From Reticulitermes lucifugus (Eukaryota > Arthropoda > Insecta > Blattodea > Rhinotermitidae), in contig JAKCWW010004472.1 of assembly GCA_026260175.1 (NCBI GenBank), positions 441 to 28,011 on the forward strand: a stretch of DNA of 27,571 bases. The letters run 5' to 3'. The position numbers and the translations under genes were made by a program. This document shows positions 10,084-21,543 of the stretch, piece by piece. Under the pieces are notes generated by a model. That model searched no databases, was not told the DNA's origin, and saw only the letters and a program-made list of their open reading frames with translations. Numbering within the stretch: the stretch's first letter is position 1; every line of letters begins with the position of its first letter.

Positions 10084-11040
10084 ATTTTATCTCCTGCAGC
10101 ACTGTGTGAGAACCTCAAATCTCGCATCATAATAAAAATTCGCTATTTATATGAAATTATAAAGACAGTCGTGACTCATATTAAAACACCTTCAGTATTA
10201 CCCCATCACACCCATACATACAGAGTATTTTCAGGCACTTCCTTTCTTTGCCATGGTAGTCATAAGAACCCAAGCAATGTTTTGTGCTCTTTAATGGAAT
10301 TTAATGATAATAACAGGAAATTTTCCTATTTCTGACAAGGGAACGCAGTGTGAAATATTTTGGCAATTTGTTTTATTTGTTACCATAAATAGCGAATTTT
10401 ATTGTTGTGTATAACATCTAAACATATTTTCATTATGGTTTCCCAGCAAGACACTTGTACTTCTTGTGTATGTTGTTATATTTGTAATTTATTTTACACT
10501 TACCAGTTACTGTGATATGTAAATTTATTTTAAATTATTAGAGGTGAGATTTATTTCTTCAATCTGCCAGACACCAATATGGATTATTTTCAAAGGGCAC
10601 AAATATCAATGAATATATGTAACTACATAATTCATTTTTAGTGTCAGGACACCGTGACACAGTCATATATATTGCTCTGAATGCTGTTAAAATATTATCA
10701 CCATTGTTGAGAAGTAAATTTAAATTTTAACACTCTTTTAGGGAGATACAGATTTCTGAAAGAAGTTAGAATACCATGACATGCCTTACTGACGCTGTAG
10801 GCCAAATAATTGGAAACCAATTATGTCTTAAAATTTTACTTCGTCAAATTCTTGCATTGAATTGAGAAATGAAGAGGGCTTTGGGAAAATATTCTTTCAT
10901 GTAATTATTGGTTCCTGGAATTGTTTGTATTTATTATTTGGGTTCTTATCTGTTAGTTCATGGATTTGAAATATAGCATGACCCAAATCCTTTGGGCATG
11001 ATGTCTTGTCTAGTGTTTTTCTTTCTATCAGCTATACTGC
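10084..11040. other. AT-rich sequence with one 6-bp hairpin
   Basis: GTGTCA / TGACAC (10640-10659) is the only structure seen. No gene or element could be supported. Confidence 0.55.
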
Positions 11041-11059
11041 TCTAGTTTTGTATACCAGC

Positions 11060-11250
11060 TTCAGTTGGCACACACCCAGCCCCGAGTTGCAGCCACCCCA
11101 GTTAGAAATTGAACAAATATAGGTTTTGTAGGCACATTGATATCAAACGTTTTATGTGATTTAAACTTCAGCTGAAATCAGCCACTGAAATCAGCTGATG
11201 ACTAGTACATTGGAGTTTCAAAACATGAAACCAAGAACTTATAAAATCTT
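11060..11250. repeat. Possible repeat remnant with CTGAAATCAG duplications
   Basis: GC content rises at 11080-11105, and GCTGAAATCAGCC / ACTGAAATCAGCTGATGA is an internal direct duplication (11171-11201) that is also partly palindromic. The block stands out from its surroundings but has no clear ends. It is probably a fragment of a dispersed repeat. Confidence 0.3.
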
Positions 11251-14200
11251 AGATGAACTTAAGAAACCAAGATCAGAATTTGTAATTTAAATTAGGTGAG
11301 TTATGTCATGGAACATACATTTGTATGTGAATATATAAATTCAGTTGCAAACAATGTTATGTTACATTTCTATTTATGATATAATCTTTATAAGACAGTT
11401 CTTAAAACCCAAAAAATAATATATAGCTTTAGGGTCAGCCCTCCCAATAAAAAATTCTGGGTGTGTGCCTGAGCTTCAGTATGACTTCTGTGTGATTTTT
11501 GTACAATAGACCCTCATATTTATTTTTAAAAACAAATTTATATTCGCTTGTGGTTATAATATTTTCTGGAGAACCAAACTTTTGTGACAAAATACAAATA
11601 TTTGTCACACTTCAAAATATTATATTAAAATTCTTTACCCTCTTTCGTGCATTCTCATTTAAGACTTTTAATGTAAATTTAAACTCATTAGTATCTATAT
11701 TTTACCAGGTATAATAGTGTTATTCCTGTATTGTTTATTGCAAAAGTGTTGGTTGTTTTCAGTCTCATTGATATTATTAAATTTTCTGCCTGATCTTTAA
11801 GCCTGAAACATATAGGAGAAAACTGTAATGCAGATGAATGGCATATCAAAGTTTAGTGTCCCATGATTATATAAAATTTATTTTAATTGAAATGAATTTT
11901 TAACCAGTTTAACATCTTTCCTTTAAAACTCTTTATTTCTTTCATGAAGCATATGAGCATATGGTGTAGTCTAATAACATGTTAATTGCATTCTTCTGTT
12001 TATGTCAGTAAATCATACAATTTATCATTAAATTGCAGAATTTGCCTAATGTATGGAATTAATTTTGGACCAAAACAGAAGCTTTCATCAAATTTAAGTG
12101 AAGCAAATAGTGTAATGGTTGTTTGGGTTCTTAAACCACAAAGAGATGAATTATGATGTTGCAGAGGAAATTCAATAATATGGAAGGATGAGGTAAGAGC
12201 TGGTCTCTGTTTTGCCTATGTTGATGTTCTTAAAGTATTACAGTGTTGCTATTCTGCTAATACTGTGCTCTTTGTGTAATAATGGTATTTTTAATACAAG
12301 TGTTGACAAGTTATTTCTCTTTTAATAATAATTCTGAATGTTTGATCAGTATGCTTATATTATGAGTAATTTATGAGTATGTTGATATAATGAGCAATTT
12401 TTTTGTGTGTGTTGTCAAATGATGTGATAGTTTTCCTTATGCATTGTCTGTTTAAGCTAAATTTTAAGTTCCCACATATTTTTCTCGCAGGCTTATAGGT
12501 TAGTTACATCACTTATCAATGATGAAAGTGAATTGTTATTGTATGCCAAAAGGACAAATTTCAATCCCTTAGAGTGTTCTAATTTTTATAATGTATATTT
12601 CCTTTATGATATGCATGTTTTGTTTAGCAACCCGCAAATCTTAACAAACCATTTTACTCGCCATCAAAACCTCATATACTGCATGTGTGGGTTTGATAAA
12701 CTGTATGGTCAAAAAATTGAGCTACTCTTCATTTATTGTACCATATTATGTCTGTTACCACTGTACTGCATTTAATATGAGAGTAGTAAGGTAACCATCC
12801 AAGTTCACATAGTACTAGCATAGGAAAATTACATTTACCACTGTAAGAAATGATGTTATGTTCATATTGTCTGTTTAGGAAGCTGTTACACCAAAACAGT
12901 ATTACTGAGTTTCTGCCTACATTTAAGCTTTTTATAATTGTGATAGTTACTGTTATGGCATCTTAATTAAAGTTAAAATGGCTTAGATATATGCTAAGTA
13001 ATCCTATAAAAATTATTAGTTTTTGGAAAATAAGTTATGTGGTTCTTTATTTGGGCTTTTAAAAGTATTTATAAAGTTGTGTTTTTTTATGTTATGTTAC
13101 TTTGAGCGAAATCTTGGAAAAGTAACGTGTTATTCAAGTAACCTTAATAATGTAAGAATACCAGTAAGGGCAGTTGGACAACTAATGATAACTAAAACTC
13201 ACAGATCCACTGTGACATTTCATTTAAGCTGAAAAATATATTCTAGTGGAATTCAAAGTTGCTTATAGAGAATGCTATCAATGTGATCAAAATATGTGTC
13301 TGGCTGGGCTCATATTCAAGCAAGTTTATTATTATTCAATAAAAATATCGTCTTAAGTCCCATCATTTGTGTATGTGCATATTGCAGTATCTCGATAAAA
13401 CACTATAAATAAACAAATATTATATGACAAAGGATATACCACTTGCTACAGAAATGAACACAGACCCTTCTAAATGATAACACCAAATTTTCCCAGTGAT
13501 GTGTTTTAATGTTGTGTCAGTGATAGTACGGAACCTTGTCCTAGTAAGTTTATTATTTGATAAAGAAATTTGTTTCAGATTATAAGATTTGTACATAAAA
13601 CTATTATATTTGAGAAATACTAAGCAAAATCCAAATCTTGTAATGTGTGGTAGTTAAATATTTTAGTGCTTACTAGACCAAGAGTTCACAGATATACAGA
13701 GAGGTAATTAAATCTCAAGCATTCTTCATGGTGTGACATTTCTTAACAACCATAAGTACTGAGACTATTAACAGTAAAGAAGGAATTTTTATTAACTTGG
13801 TGGATCTTTCTAAATGAATCTGGAACTGGCAATGTTGCAAAATGTGCAATGAATGGTGGAATGCAGTCTATCAGTGCAGTGCTGCACCATCAGCATGAAA
13901 TAAGGAGACGAATTTTCCAGGCATCTGCACCCCTAAGTAATGTTCACAGTATCATGGTGAAACATAGGCTGACTGTATAGTAACTAAGGGTAGAAGTGAA
14001 GCTGTGGGGACTGTTCACTTTTCATGTTTAGCATCATGGCAGATTTATTTGAAAGCAAGTTATCAATGTGCCTTCTTTTTTTATTTATTTGTCTTAGGTC
14101 ATATATGCTTTATTCCTATTTGTCCCATTCTGTCAGATTTTTCTCTCACTCTGCATCTACAATCAGTTTACTGGGAAGCGGCCATTAATACACAGAAGAC

Positions 14201-14512
14201 GCCCACTAGATGTTGTTTTACAAGATTTCTATTAGGATTTCATATATACTGAGGTAGTTTCAATGAAAAAGGCTTTTCCATAAACCACCCAAACAGACAG
14301 ATGTCAGTTTGATGTGTCAGAATTTCTCCTATATTTTGATTAAAAATGTAATATTTTTGTAAGGACATTTATGATTGTGATATCCATCATGTAATTTTCT
14401 GAAGTGATACATAATTGAGTTCTTTCGAATCTGTTACATGTTTTAATATAATTGTGAATTTTTGCCTTGGTTCTTATGGTTATGGTAATCATCATAACCA
14501 TTATCATCAGCT
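11251..14512. other. Long AT-rich stretch, nothing identified
   Basis: More than 3 kb with no supported gene, transposon terminus or structural RNA. ORFs of 69 to 82 residues occur but are Phe/Leu/Asn-rich, with no domain and no splice context. This is typical intronic or intergenic sequence. Confidence 0.55.
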
Positions 14513-14540
14513 ATTGTTGTTGTTGTTGTTGTTGTCGTTG
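14513..14540. repeat. TTG microsatellite
   Basis: Run of TTG triplets with late TCG interruptions. Just upstream ATGGTTATG and CATAACCAT form a small inverted repeat (14478-14503). Two overlapping ORFs across it are artefacts of the triplet repeat. Confidence 0.85.
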
Positions 14541-15611
14541 TCGTCTCGTCATTGTCATCATTGTTTCCAATCAGTCTTTGAACTTTTTCAACATTTTTTT
14601 TCAAAATATACTTGAGTTTTTATTGTTTAAAATTTATTTAGGAAGTTGTTATTTTGTAAATTCTTCATGGAGGTGTGACATTTTTAATGAATATATTGAT
14701 AAATTTTTTGTCATGGTCATGGTAAAATTGTTACAGATATGACAAAATTAGTAGTTTTCAATGTATGTAAACATCTTCAAAAATTATGACTTAGTTGTTG
14801 TAATGAAGGCTGCATCTGTAAACTTCTACATATCATGCAGACAAGTGTGGATGAATACTGCTGGAGCACATACTTCTATCATCTTATGTATTATACAGCA
14901 CGCAGGACTTTAACCAATTGGAGTGCTGATTCACAATGTGTTGCCTTCACCAAACTGTACTACTTCATTCCATCTTTTGGTTACAAATACATCTGAATTC
15001 AAGTTCTTAAACATGACACAAATTGATAAGTTTTATGCTAACATTATTAATATGAGAGGTCAGAGAATAATATGTTAAATGTTATTTTTGATATTGTTCT
15101 GAAGAAATATGTGATCACTGTAAGGAGAGATTTTAAATATTGACCTATTCCAACAGGATAGTTCTTCTTTTTTATAAATTCAGTGATATAATTTCAACAT
15201 TTAAACACCATTATTAATTTTATGATTCCAGTTACACTGCTTGTTAGTTCTCAATTCTTTATCTTTCACTATACTTTTTTTAGACAAAGTATGAATTATG
15301 GTCATTATTTCTGCACTTATGTGGATATTATTTAATTACTGTTTTTCAGTGTTATATGATTTTGTTTTAGTAAATTTGAATTTTGTGAGTTAGATCCATG
15401 CACTTATATATACCGTAGTATGGTTGATATTTTAAATTACACTAGAGAAAACAGTGAGTATGTTGGTATTAAATTGTTGATTTTATAATATGTTTTCTGA
15501 CATTAACTGATGGCCATTTCTTGTCATAACATTTAAATTAAAAAAAACTAGTTTTAAATTTATAAAAATAGTTTTTATAATACGTAAAACATATCTGTAT
15601 AGATATTTCTA
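14541..15611. other. AT-rich sequence, nothing identified
   Basis: No coding signal or element structure could be supported. Ordinary A/T runs only. Confidence 0.55.
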
Positions 15612-15623
15612 TTTTTTTTTTTT

Positions 15624-16100
15624 GTGCGAGGTCTTGTCATGACCACGTAGGAGGACCTCAAATTTACCACAAAACTTTATACAGTCAATAATTTTGGAGG
15701 ATTTCTCAGGTTTTTTTTCGCACTTTCTCGTTTTACTAATTCATTTGCTGTCTGTAAGCATTGCTTAGCTGTGAGGCAATGTTTATTGTCCCTAACATAG
15801 CTAGACCAATCATATTCTTTAGGTGCTTTGCAGAATCTTCATGCTCTTTAAATTTCTTACCTAAGTGTTTTAAATCCGTCACTCCAGTTTTTGTCCAAGT
15901 TGTGTCCAAATAACAAACACGAAAAGCACAATAAAGCGTTTCTTTTCGCACAGGCATGCAACCTATTATGTTTAGCGTATAGAACTGGTTAAATTTTGTC
16001 ATATGAATTTGTTCTGCTTGCTGATGACTGAGAAATAAATTAAGTCGGGTGTTGCACGACCTAAATTCTTAATCTCAGTCTTCTCGGCGAGAGTTAATTG
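15624..16100 (-). pseudogene. Broken hAT-family transposase, N-terminal part (zinc-finger region)
   Basis: Seen on the minus strand, moving down from 16100: EKTEIKNLGRATPDL, then a shift into the frame that starts near 16002 with GCMPVRKETLYCAFRVCY, TGVTDLKHLGKKFKEHEDS and INIASQLSNAYRQQM. After two stops NEKVRKKN follows, then in another frame IIDCIKFCGKFEVLLRGHDK. Known: this order (LGRPTPDL, a CxC / FCxxC finger, a W-KTG..DL block with H..S..H, a QL..AYR..I..HNE block, then ..FCG..ELALRGHDE) is typical of hAT transposases of the TTF / zinc-finger MYM-type group. The finger has lost expected cysteines, and at least two frame changes plus stops are present. The homology stops at a 12-base A-tract (15612-15623). 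The catalytic DDE part is absent. Confidence 0.75.
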
Positions 16101-16610
16101 CGAAACACTGATGCCTGTAAATACGTCACACTGTTCTTTTTCATGCTTTTCTTACAATGGCAACTACCCCAATTAAAACATTCGCATATAGGGCTTTCAT
16201 AACAGCTGGGTAAAAATCGTAATCAAAATTCCAGTGTTTGAAACGCTAGATAAGGTAAACACGTATACGAAGCACTCCTGAGCTGCCCAGCTGCAGCCCG
16301 GCATCTTGCTGTCTCTCCCACCAATTGCTCTCGCAGTGGCTGGGTAGAGCACAGCCCTTTCGCTTTTCTGTTCTCCGCAGCGCTTCGAGTCCGTCACGAG
16401 TATTTGAATTTGTACGTCCATTTTCAAAAAGTATACTCAAAGCAAGTAAAATCGTTTTTAAATATTTGATGTATATAGTTGATTTTGATGCCAACTGAAA
16501 GTTCTTGAAATCTCTATTAATTTAATTAGGGACATGACTAAGGTTAATTAAATTGTTTAAACGGTAGCCTCATGATTTATGTGCCAGAATCCCCTGCCCG
16601 CCCCGCCCTA
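16101..16610 (-). mobile_element. Possible 5' untranslated part and end of the same hAT copy
   Basis: Upstream of the transposase fragment lies a GC-raised block (16260-16400) and then a G-rich tract that reads TAGGGCGGGGCGGGCAGGGG on the minus strand, ending at 16610. Such G-rich starts are seen in hAT elements of this group. A partner end is missing because the element is broken at its 3' side, so no target duplication can be tested. The overlapping minus-strand ORFs at 16197-16494 have no family and are probably not genes. Confidence 0.35.
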
Positions 16611-16688
16611 CCATTTGTATTCTGGTAACTGTAATGTTAGTAAAAGGGTATTGTTTTTTACATACACTTGTACAATCGTGCACTAAAT

Positions 16689-17095
16689 ATTGATTTCAGG
16701 CTTCCGCCGCGATGTTGATGAGGTCTGCGCCCTTCTGGGATATTACGCGGCGTCGTGTGTTAATTGTTTACCGACGTTTCAGGACAACGTATCGGTCCCA
16801 TCTTCACGGGTAAAGAGTCCGAGTAGGAAAGAAAGAAAGCCAGCAACCTATAACGTAGATTCTATATGTATAGGTGCGCGCGGGGTAGCAATCAGTAGGC
16901 TTATTTGCTGTCATCACGCCTACTGATTGCCACCCCGCGAGCAACTACTCATATAGAATCTACGTTGTAGGTTGTTGGCTTTCTTTCTTTCCTACTTGGA
17001 CTCTTCACCCGTGAAGTGGGACCGATACGTTGACCCGAAACGTCGGTAAACTATTAACACACGACGCCGCATAATATCCCAGAAAAGCGCAGATC
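16689..17095. mobile_element. Large foldback element, CTTCTGGGAT family
   Basis: Seen: two arms of about 180-190 bp, about 16717-16905 and 16915-17094, are near-complete inverted copies. They include AGTAGGAAAGAAAGAAAGCC, the TCTATAT stretch, and CAGTAGGC / GCCTACTG next to the short loop. Left of the arms is GATTTCAGGCTTCCGCCG, the same extension found at the right of the 8.8-kb copy. Flanks share TCGTGCACTAAAT (16676-16688 and 17096-17108), so a target duplication of up to 13 bp is likely, although part may belong to the element end. There is no protein. RNA from either strand would form a very long hairpin. Confidence 0.7.
16767..16814 (-). ncRNA. Degenerate hammerhead-like motif in the foldback arm
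   Basis: Minus strand: UUUACC (stem I), then C-G-UGAAGA where CUGAAGA is expected (an extra G splits C3 from U4), an extra U, stem II GGGAC / GUCCU, GAAAC, the minimal loopless stem III ACGU, H17 = C, and GGUAAA, which pairs perfectly with UUUACC. The opposite arm (about 17005-17050, plus strand) carries the same layout with the same inserted G and a further lost A. The geometry matches the motifs at 3.6, 21.6 and 25.4 kb, but the broken core makes cleavage doubtful. Confidence 0.4.
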
Positions 17096-17108
17096 TCGTG
17101 CACTAAAT

Positions 17109-19273
17109 GTGTTTCCCTTCTTTAATATATACTAAGTAGTTCTTAGACATATCCTTGAAAAATGTGGATTTTTAAAAAAAGAAATACTACTGAGTCATGC
17201 CAGACACACTTTTGCTAAGGTTCGTCTTTGTGGCTACAACTTTTAACAGGCCTATTTCGTACATGAAATTGAGCAATCTTTCACTTGAGTATTTTATCTT
17301 TTTTTAAATGTAGATTTCAATTCTTCTATAGTTCTCTAAAGTTTATCCTTTAGAAGAATCATTATTTTTGGCGATTTCATTCTGTAAAATAGTCTTCTAA
17401 AGTCATTTTTTAGTCATTCCTACTTAATACTTTACTCAGTTTAACATTTCTTTACAGTTGCTTTGAGGAGCAAGGAATAGTTTCATTTTTTCCAGCCTGT
17501 TTGAGAGCTTTTCATTTTGATAGATGAGATATGTTACAAAACTTTCAATTGTTCAGTATGCTGTAATCAGTACTGTTTGTTTACCACATACTTAGGGATC
17601 AACATAATATACACACTATTTTAATTTCGGTTTATGAAAGAAATCCATCAGTGTTGAGATTTTATCAGTATTAGAAATCTTATTGAATTCTTCTGCCATC
17701 ACCATAAATTCTTTGTGTCACTAATATTTGGTTTTACTCCTTCTTTATTGCATTCATATCTCTTTATACTTCCTCTGTAAACCAATTTATGAACTGTTTA
17801 TCCACATGTATGAATGAAATGTCTAATGTGAATATGGGTGACCCTACTCATATATTAACAACTTGGCGCTGAAAAGATGGTATCAGTAATGGCTAACAAA
17901 AATCTACACCATGTGTCACCAAAATCCATTGCATTCTTTAGTTGTTGCCATTGGTCTTAAATCAGAAACTGCTTAGACATTTGTCCTTTCAGAATGAATT
18001 AGCAATTTGTGTGATTCATATGTTTTATATATTGCTCATGAAACAGAAATTTTTTGTAACCCAAACAATTTGTCAAACGGAGATTCCCGCATTACTAGAG
18101 AGATGGGTTACAAACACACCTTCTATCAAAATTTTGTGTCCATAAAAAATTGCTTGTCCTTATATTTTCGTAAAAACGTATCATGCTTATGTGTTGGTTT
18201 GTTGAGGATTGGTTAAGTTTTCTCTGTCTCCTGTACAATTTAGTATCAGTGGGTTATGGCAAATTGCTGTTTAATGAGCGATATCACATCACTTTCCCTT
18301 TATATCTTGTTAAAGTGGTTGAATATTCTGTCTAAGTCTCAAAGTTGAAATAATATCTTACTGTTCCCTCTCCCTGTAACAATTAAAATTTGCTTCACAT
18401 TATTTTAAGATACTGAATGTTCTTAATTATGCATGTGACTTAAAAACATATCACAAGCTGCAAAATACATCAAGTAATATAAATATTTCATGAATTTAAT
18501 TAATTGTGGAAACTCTACTGTCTATCCATTCAGAGATTTGTCATAATCAAAGTGCTGTCTTTTAGAATTGAAAGTGTTTTATTAGTATAAATTTCAGTAT
18601 GTATTTCAACCTGATGTAATCAAACAAAAGTAGATGAGACTCATTTGGTCTTTCATTTTTACATAGGCTAACAAAAATACTAAAGCTTGAATCAGTCAGA
18701 CTGCACATTGATACATGTTTCTATAAATCACAAAGCATTAATTTAAAGAAGTGTAAAATTTACGTGCTTTTTAACATAAGGCCATAAAGGCTATATAGCC
18801 TATTTAATACTGGTTTGTCAGGTTCCTTCTCAAAGAATGTGAAAGTTAATGGCTCAGAGGGGCCAATAATTTTATTCTTGAGATTATGTGAGAGTGTACT
18901 GTTCATAGATTTTATATTAAGTTGATAATATGTACAAAGTGTATATATATATATATATATATTTGGATCTTCTACACAAGGTCCATAAAGTAATAAGTTC
19001 TTATACACCTTAAAACCTATTGTAAAACTCCATCCTTTTGAAGAATGTGGTTTATGATTCCTACAGACTTGTGCATGTTATGTAACTGGGATATAGAAGC
19101 CAACACAAATAACTTGATTTTCTTTTAAACAATTCACAACTTAATCACTTTTCATTCAGTTTTTGTAATTTTAGTCCTTTAAAAGCATGAAGCAGAAAAA
19201 GGAAAATGCTTAAAGTGCTTTCACTTATCATATTTCTAAATAGTTTTGCATATTTCAGAATTTTCCAGTTAGA
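17109..19273. other. AT-rich sequence, nothing identified except a TA repeat
   Basis: A TA dinucleotide run lies at 18942-18962. TTGGCGCTGAAAAG and TGGTATCAG near 17865-17890 hint at a retroelement primer-binding site, but no long terminal repeat could be found. ORFs here are short and unrecognised. Confidence 0.5.
18942..18962. repeat. TA microsatellite
   Basis: Uninterrupted alternating TA run of about 21 bases. Confidence 0.9.
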
Positions 19274-19755
19274 TTTTTTTTGACAAGAATAGAATAGAAT
19301 GTATGATGGATTTGAGCCCCCTCAGACCCGATGCACGTAGGCCTTTTTAAGGCCCATTATGTCCCCTTATTCTGTAACCTTTTCTCTCTAGGAAAGAAAC
19401 TTATCCAAGTCCTACAGACTTACTAAAGGCCAGGGTTGATCTTGTATGGGTTTTCCTAATAACCTCTGGGTCCAGCTTACCTGAGCCCAGAGAGAAATAT
19501 CCAAGTGTGGCTAAAACATCACACTCATATAATATATGGGAAGACAACTTAAATTCTTTCCCACTCCTACATGTGAGATAATCACAAAGTCCATCACATG
19601 CAGAGGCTTTCTTAGAGTGTTGTGGCCAAACAAAAGGCCACAAACCCTCCAAGTTATATATAACAGAAGAATATATCAAGTACAGGTTCCCTCCCAGTAA
19701 ACATTGGCTGAGCCCTCCCTTGCTAGGTGCATTTAGGACCCCTTATGGAGCCCCT
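19274..19755 (-). pseudogene. Non-LTR retrotransposon 3' end: RNase H / C-terminal ORF2 remnant
   Basis: Seen on the minus strand: LAREGSA in a degraded lead-in (about 19716), then from 19679 an open stretch with GLCDYLTC, ELC-like HILYECDVLATL, LGSGKLDPEVI and AFSKSVGL. Known: the C-terminal end of several insect non-LTR polyproteins has an RNase H domain ending LARQGS, then a Cys-His segment (CxxC..H..CEC..L) and a ..LDPEDI....W.FSKGTGL tail, and this fits that order. A non-coding tail follows with TTCTATTCTATTC and an A8 tract at 19274-19281, the expected 3' end of a retroposed copy. The reverse transcriptase and endonuclease are gone, so it is 5' truncated and dead. Confidence 0.65.
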
Positions 19756-20310
19756 ATAAAAAGTGTTGTGTATGCCACTATTATTTTACTGTATTGTTGC
19801 ATGTACTATTATTGTATGTAATGTATGGATATTATGGGTATGCATATTGCAGGATTGTCACATGTTAACTGTAACTGGAATTGTATGTACTGTACTTTGG
19901 CACTCGTCCGTTGTGGTTCGAACCCCTGAATGTAAGACTCAGAATCACATGCGGTGCAAAGGCCACGACTAATGGACTTGGAACTCCTTGGAAATGATAT
20001 AAGCGAGGGACCCCCTCAGATAACTCTCTTCTCTTCTGTTCTGACCATGATTTACAACTGAGTCAACGCACGAGGTTTGGAGTGTGACCCGCTGCGGTCA
20101 AGTCCAGGGAGTGGCCAACTCATCCGGCGGTCGTCATCATCCTTCTTGTTAATACATCAGCATTGAACCTACTACCGTGTTAAGTATTAACTCATTCCCT
20201 GNCCTCAACCCGCGTTTCAAACCCGATCGACAATCCTAGTGGACAATATCTAAGATACGTCTACTAGCAGCAGGAGATATCGGGATACAACAAAAGAAAA
20301 TGCTCCGTTT
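19756..20310. other. GC-rich block of unknown origin
   Basis: From about 19895 the GC content is clearly above background up to the minisatellite. It contains GGTTCGAACCCC (like a tRNA T-arm / Pol III B-box, but without a folding T-stem), ATATAAGCGAGGGACC (TATA-like) and a CT-rich run, which together resemble a long terminal repeat promoter region. No direct repeat partner, primer-binding site or coding sequence is found in the window. One ambiguous base is at 20202. A solo LTR or SINE-type repeat is possible. Confidence 0.4.
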
Positions 20311-20792
20311 CCAGAGCCTTCTGTTACATGTCTCTCGGAGTCCTCAGTATAGGAGCTCTCTCTCCAGGTTCTCCTCACGGACCCTGTATAAAGAGAGAGA
20401 TGCCCCATTTCCCAAAGCCTTCCTTGACAGGTCTGTCAGAGTCTCCAGTAAAGGAGCCCCCCCTCCAGGTTCCCCATACGGAGCCCCTATATAGAGAGAG
20501 ATGCCCGTTTCCAGAGCCTTCTTTTACGTATCTTTCAAAGTCCCCAGTAAAGGAGTCCTCCTCCAGGTTCCCACTGCAGAGCTCCCATAGAGAGAGACGC
20601 TCCTTTTCCAGAGCCTTGTTTTATCTGTCTCCCAAAGTCCCCGGTAAAAGAGCCCCCCTCCAGGTTCCCCTGACGGGGCCCCTATGGAGAGAGATGCCCA
20701 TTTCCAGAGCCTTCTTTTACATATCTTTCAGAATCCCCAGTAAAAGAGCCCTCCATCCAGGTTCCCCTCACAGAGCTCCCATAGAGAGAGAA
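20311..20792. repeat. Minisatellite, five units of 96-101 bp
   Basis: Units start at 20311, 20412, 20511, 20608 and 20704, each with CCAGAGCC or CCAAAGCC. Each then has a TTTTACAT-like part, AGTCCCCAGTAAAGGAGCC, TCCAGGTTCCCC, GGAGCCCCTATAG and AGAGAGATGCCC. Lengths are 101, 99, 97, 96 and at least 88. Because most are not multiples of three, the 164-residue ORF (20328-20822) shifts reading phase from unit to unit, so it is probably not a protein. A related stretch, CCTTATGGAGCCCCTATAAA, lies at 19741-19760 just outside, next to the retrotransposon fragment. Confidence 0.85.
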
Positions 20793-21543
20793 TTTTTTGA
20801 CAAAGTCCGAGTTGGTTTCTGACAAATTGTTCAAATAGAATAATGTAACTGTTGCCCTTGTTCATCATTTTCCAGCTGTTATTTCTGCTGTTAATCAGTT
20901 TGTGGGTGACAAGAATATCGCCTTTCAAAAATAGTCTCAGTAATTTTTATGTTAGTTATGCAAGTACCTGTACATGTAGACATGAAAGCATCAGTGCCTC
21001 CATCAATACCGAATTTTTCAACACAATTCACACCACATGTATCCACTTTGTATGTGCAGAAGGACCTTGTAATTTGTACATGTTGAATTTTAAGTCATGA
21101 TCTGCTGAATGAAGACCATTTCGAAACATCTACAATGCATCTACAAAATGGTAACAAGAGACAATCACCAAAAATTGAAATAGCCTTACTCAGCAGAGAA
21201 TGTGTAGTTTGGCATTTGAAAACATAAAAAATGGCCTCTTATAGTTTATTTCAAGGGTGCTGTACACAAAGGATTTGTGTTGCATCCAAATTATCTAGAA
21301 TAAACTGCTTAAGAAGGGAGTATGTAGCATGTATTTTCTACAGATCTTGAATTCATAACCTGTTGTGTTAAATTGACTTTATGTGTTTAGATTTGGCTAC
21401 TGTATCAGCAGTATGAAAAATTTCGTGGACTGTTTTTTCATATTTTGAATGATGGCATTTTAGCTACATCTCATGAAGTGACATTACGGCCAATTATAAA
21501 AGGCAACCGTGAATAACTGTTAGGCATCATTCCCAACACTCAG
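20793..21543. other. AT-rich sequence, nothing identified
   Basis: No gene, repeat end or RNA could be supported. Confidence 0.55.

Noticed and set aside
11195..11232. CTGATGA followed by GAAACC, a possible further hammerhead
   Set aside because: The bases between do not form a convincing stem II, the 3' core block would have to be CAAAAC or lie too far away, and stem I does not pair.
17865..17890. TTGGCGCTG and TGGTATCAG, like a retroelement primer-binding site
   Set aside because: No long terminal repeat, polypurine tract or pol sequence near it; short match only.
19918..19930. GGTTCGAACCCC as a tRNA or Pol III B-box
   Set aside because: The flanking bases do not form a T-stem and no A-box or cloverleaf could be found.
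20328..20822. 164-residue ORF, the longest in the window
   Set aside because: It lies over a minisatellite whose unit lengths (101, 99, 97, 96) shift the frame each time, so the protein has no consistent repeat; a second frame is open too.
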